Positions 63,432 to 64,000 of a stretch of 64,000 nt of DNA are shown one piece after another; positions within the stretch are counted from its first letter, which is position 1, and each line of letters begins with the position of its first letter. The position numbers and the translations under genes were made by a program. Origin of the DNA: Ichthyophis bannanicus (lineage: Eukaryota > Chordata > Amphibia > Gymnophiona > Ichthyophiidae); the NCBI GenBank assembly GCA_033557465.1, contig CM066033.1, positions 380,625,289 through 380,689,288 on the forward strand, given 5' to 3'. The notes under the pieces were generated by a model that made no database searches, was not told the origin of the DNA, and was given only the letters and a program-made list of their open reading frames with translations.

Positions 63432-64000
63432 TTTGACCTTAACGTTTTGTCATAAAGCTGAGTGTTGGTTTATAAGGACTGCTGGATCTTTAGTGGCACC
63501 TTCTAAGCAGTTTGCAGCATTGTGATTTTGCACGGTTTGCAGGCAAGTCACTCTGTTTGTCCCTCTTTCATCGTGTTCACTACAGCATATAACGTTAGCA
63601 GCTTATTTTTATGTGTTTCTTATCCAGAAGTACATTACTTAGCCTTTAGAGCTTCCTTGTTGGTGGTTTCTGATAAGGTTTTAGAACACAGGTACCTTTC
63701 CAATACATGTTCATTTTTGCTAGTAGCAGCTCTGAAAAGATGAGCAATTAGTTTGCCAGTTTTTACATTAAATGTTTAGCCGCCCATGTCCTCCTCATCC
63801 CTCAGAGATATAGATATACACTTTTTACTTTGTCCACTGGGCATCGTCTCTTGTGACATAACATTTGCTTAAAGTTATGTTGCCCCATAGTGTGACTTTT
63901 ACTGTATCCTTTATGACATTTGTTTATCTGTGTCACCATGGTTTCATGTCACTGTACATTTCTGGATATTACTGTTCTTTATGTGTTCACTGCCCTTTAC
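63432..64000. other. Non-coding flank after the retrovirus
   Basis: Continues the T-rich sequence interrupted at 56286. No gene or repeat recognised. Confidence 0.5.

Overview
The window looks like repeat-dense intergenic DNA from a vertebrate nuclear genome, most likely an amphibian. A caecilian is my guess from the look of the CR1 3' ends, at low confidence. One stretch of sequence holds CR1 and L2-type LINEs, an L1/Tx1-type LINE, Penelope-like elements (PLEs), a DIRS-type tyrosine-recombinase retrotransposon, Tc1/mariner and hAT DNA transposons, short MITEs, and a class I endogenous retrovirus. I found no convincing complete host gene. One possible terminal exon lies at 26098-26228. Almost every long reading frame belongs to a mobile element or crosses a junction between two of them.

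Region 1-25412 is a deep nest that the target-site duplications (TSDs) make readable. A hAT-like palindromic MITE appears split into halves at 1019-1136 and about 25348-25404. Inside lies a decayed LINE and then a 1.6-kb Tc1/mariner element with perfect 32-bp terminal inverted repeats at 2384-2415 and 23660-23691, spread over 21 kb by three insertions. These are PLE-1 (2595-4933, 14-bp TSD), an L1-like element (5918-11773, 15-bp TSD) and PLE-2 (12023-23485, 16-bp TSD). The L1 carries a 265-bp inverted-arm insertion that contains a convincing hammerhead ribozyme fold. PLE-2 has about 1-kb inverted terminal arms. Its reverse transcriptase is split by a 1.5-kb solo LTR, and one arm is split by a nearly full-length LINE that is itself cut by a hAT element holding a large palindrome and a minisatellite.

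Region 25413-29445 is mostly low-information DNA with homopolymer and CA repeats and the possible host exon. Region 29446-36515 holds a 350-bp inverted repeat, a decayed DIRS element on the minus strand (gag, RT, RNase H, truncated recombinase) and a CR1 copy. Region 37645-54460 is a second nest. Two CR1 pieces meet head to head at 40945/40946. The minus piece is interrupted by an L2, and the plus piece by another L2 that itself took in two further CR1 copies. One of those (43805-about 47950) is nearly complete, with an ORF1 that has zinc-finger and esterase domains and an ORF2 with endonuclease and RT broken by one frameshift.

Region 54461-64000 contains short MITEs and an env-less class I retrovirus (56291-63427) flanked by a GAAC duplication. 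Its LTRs are about 1.7% different by eye, but its gag and pol are badly decayed. Its long leader carries three related stem-loops, a strong splice donor, a splice-acceptor-like site and a small open frame with one membrane span. The main points for a second look are the hammerhead-bearing short element, the inverted-arm PLE, the retroviral leader hairpins, and the mismatch between young LTRs and an old-looking interior.
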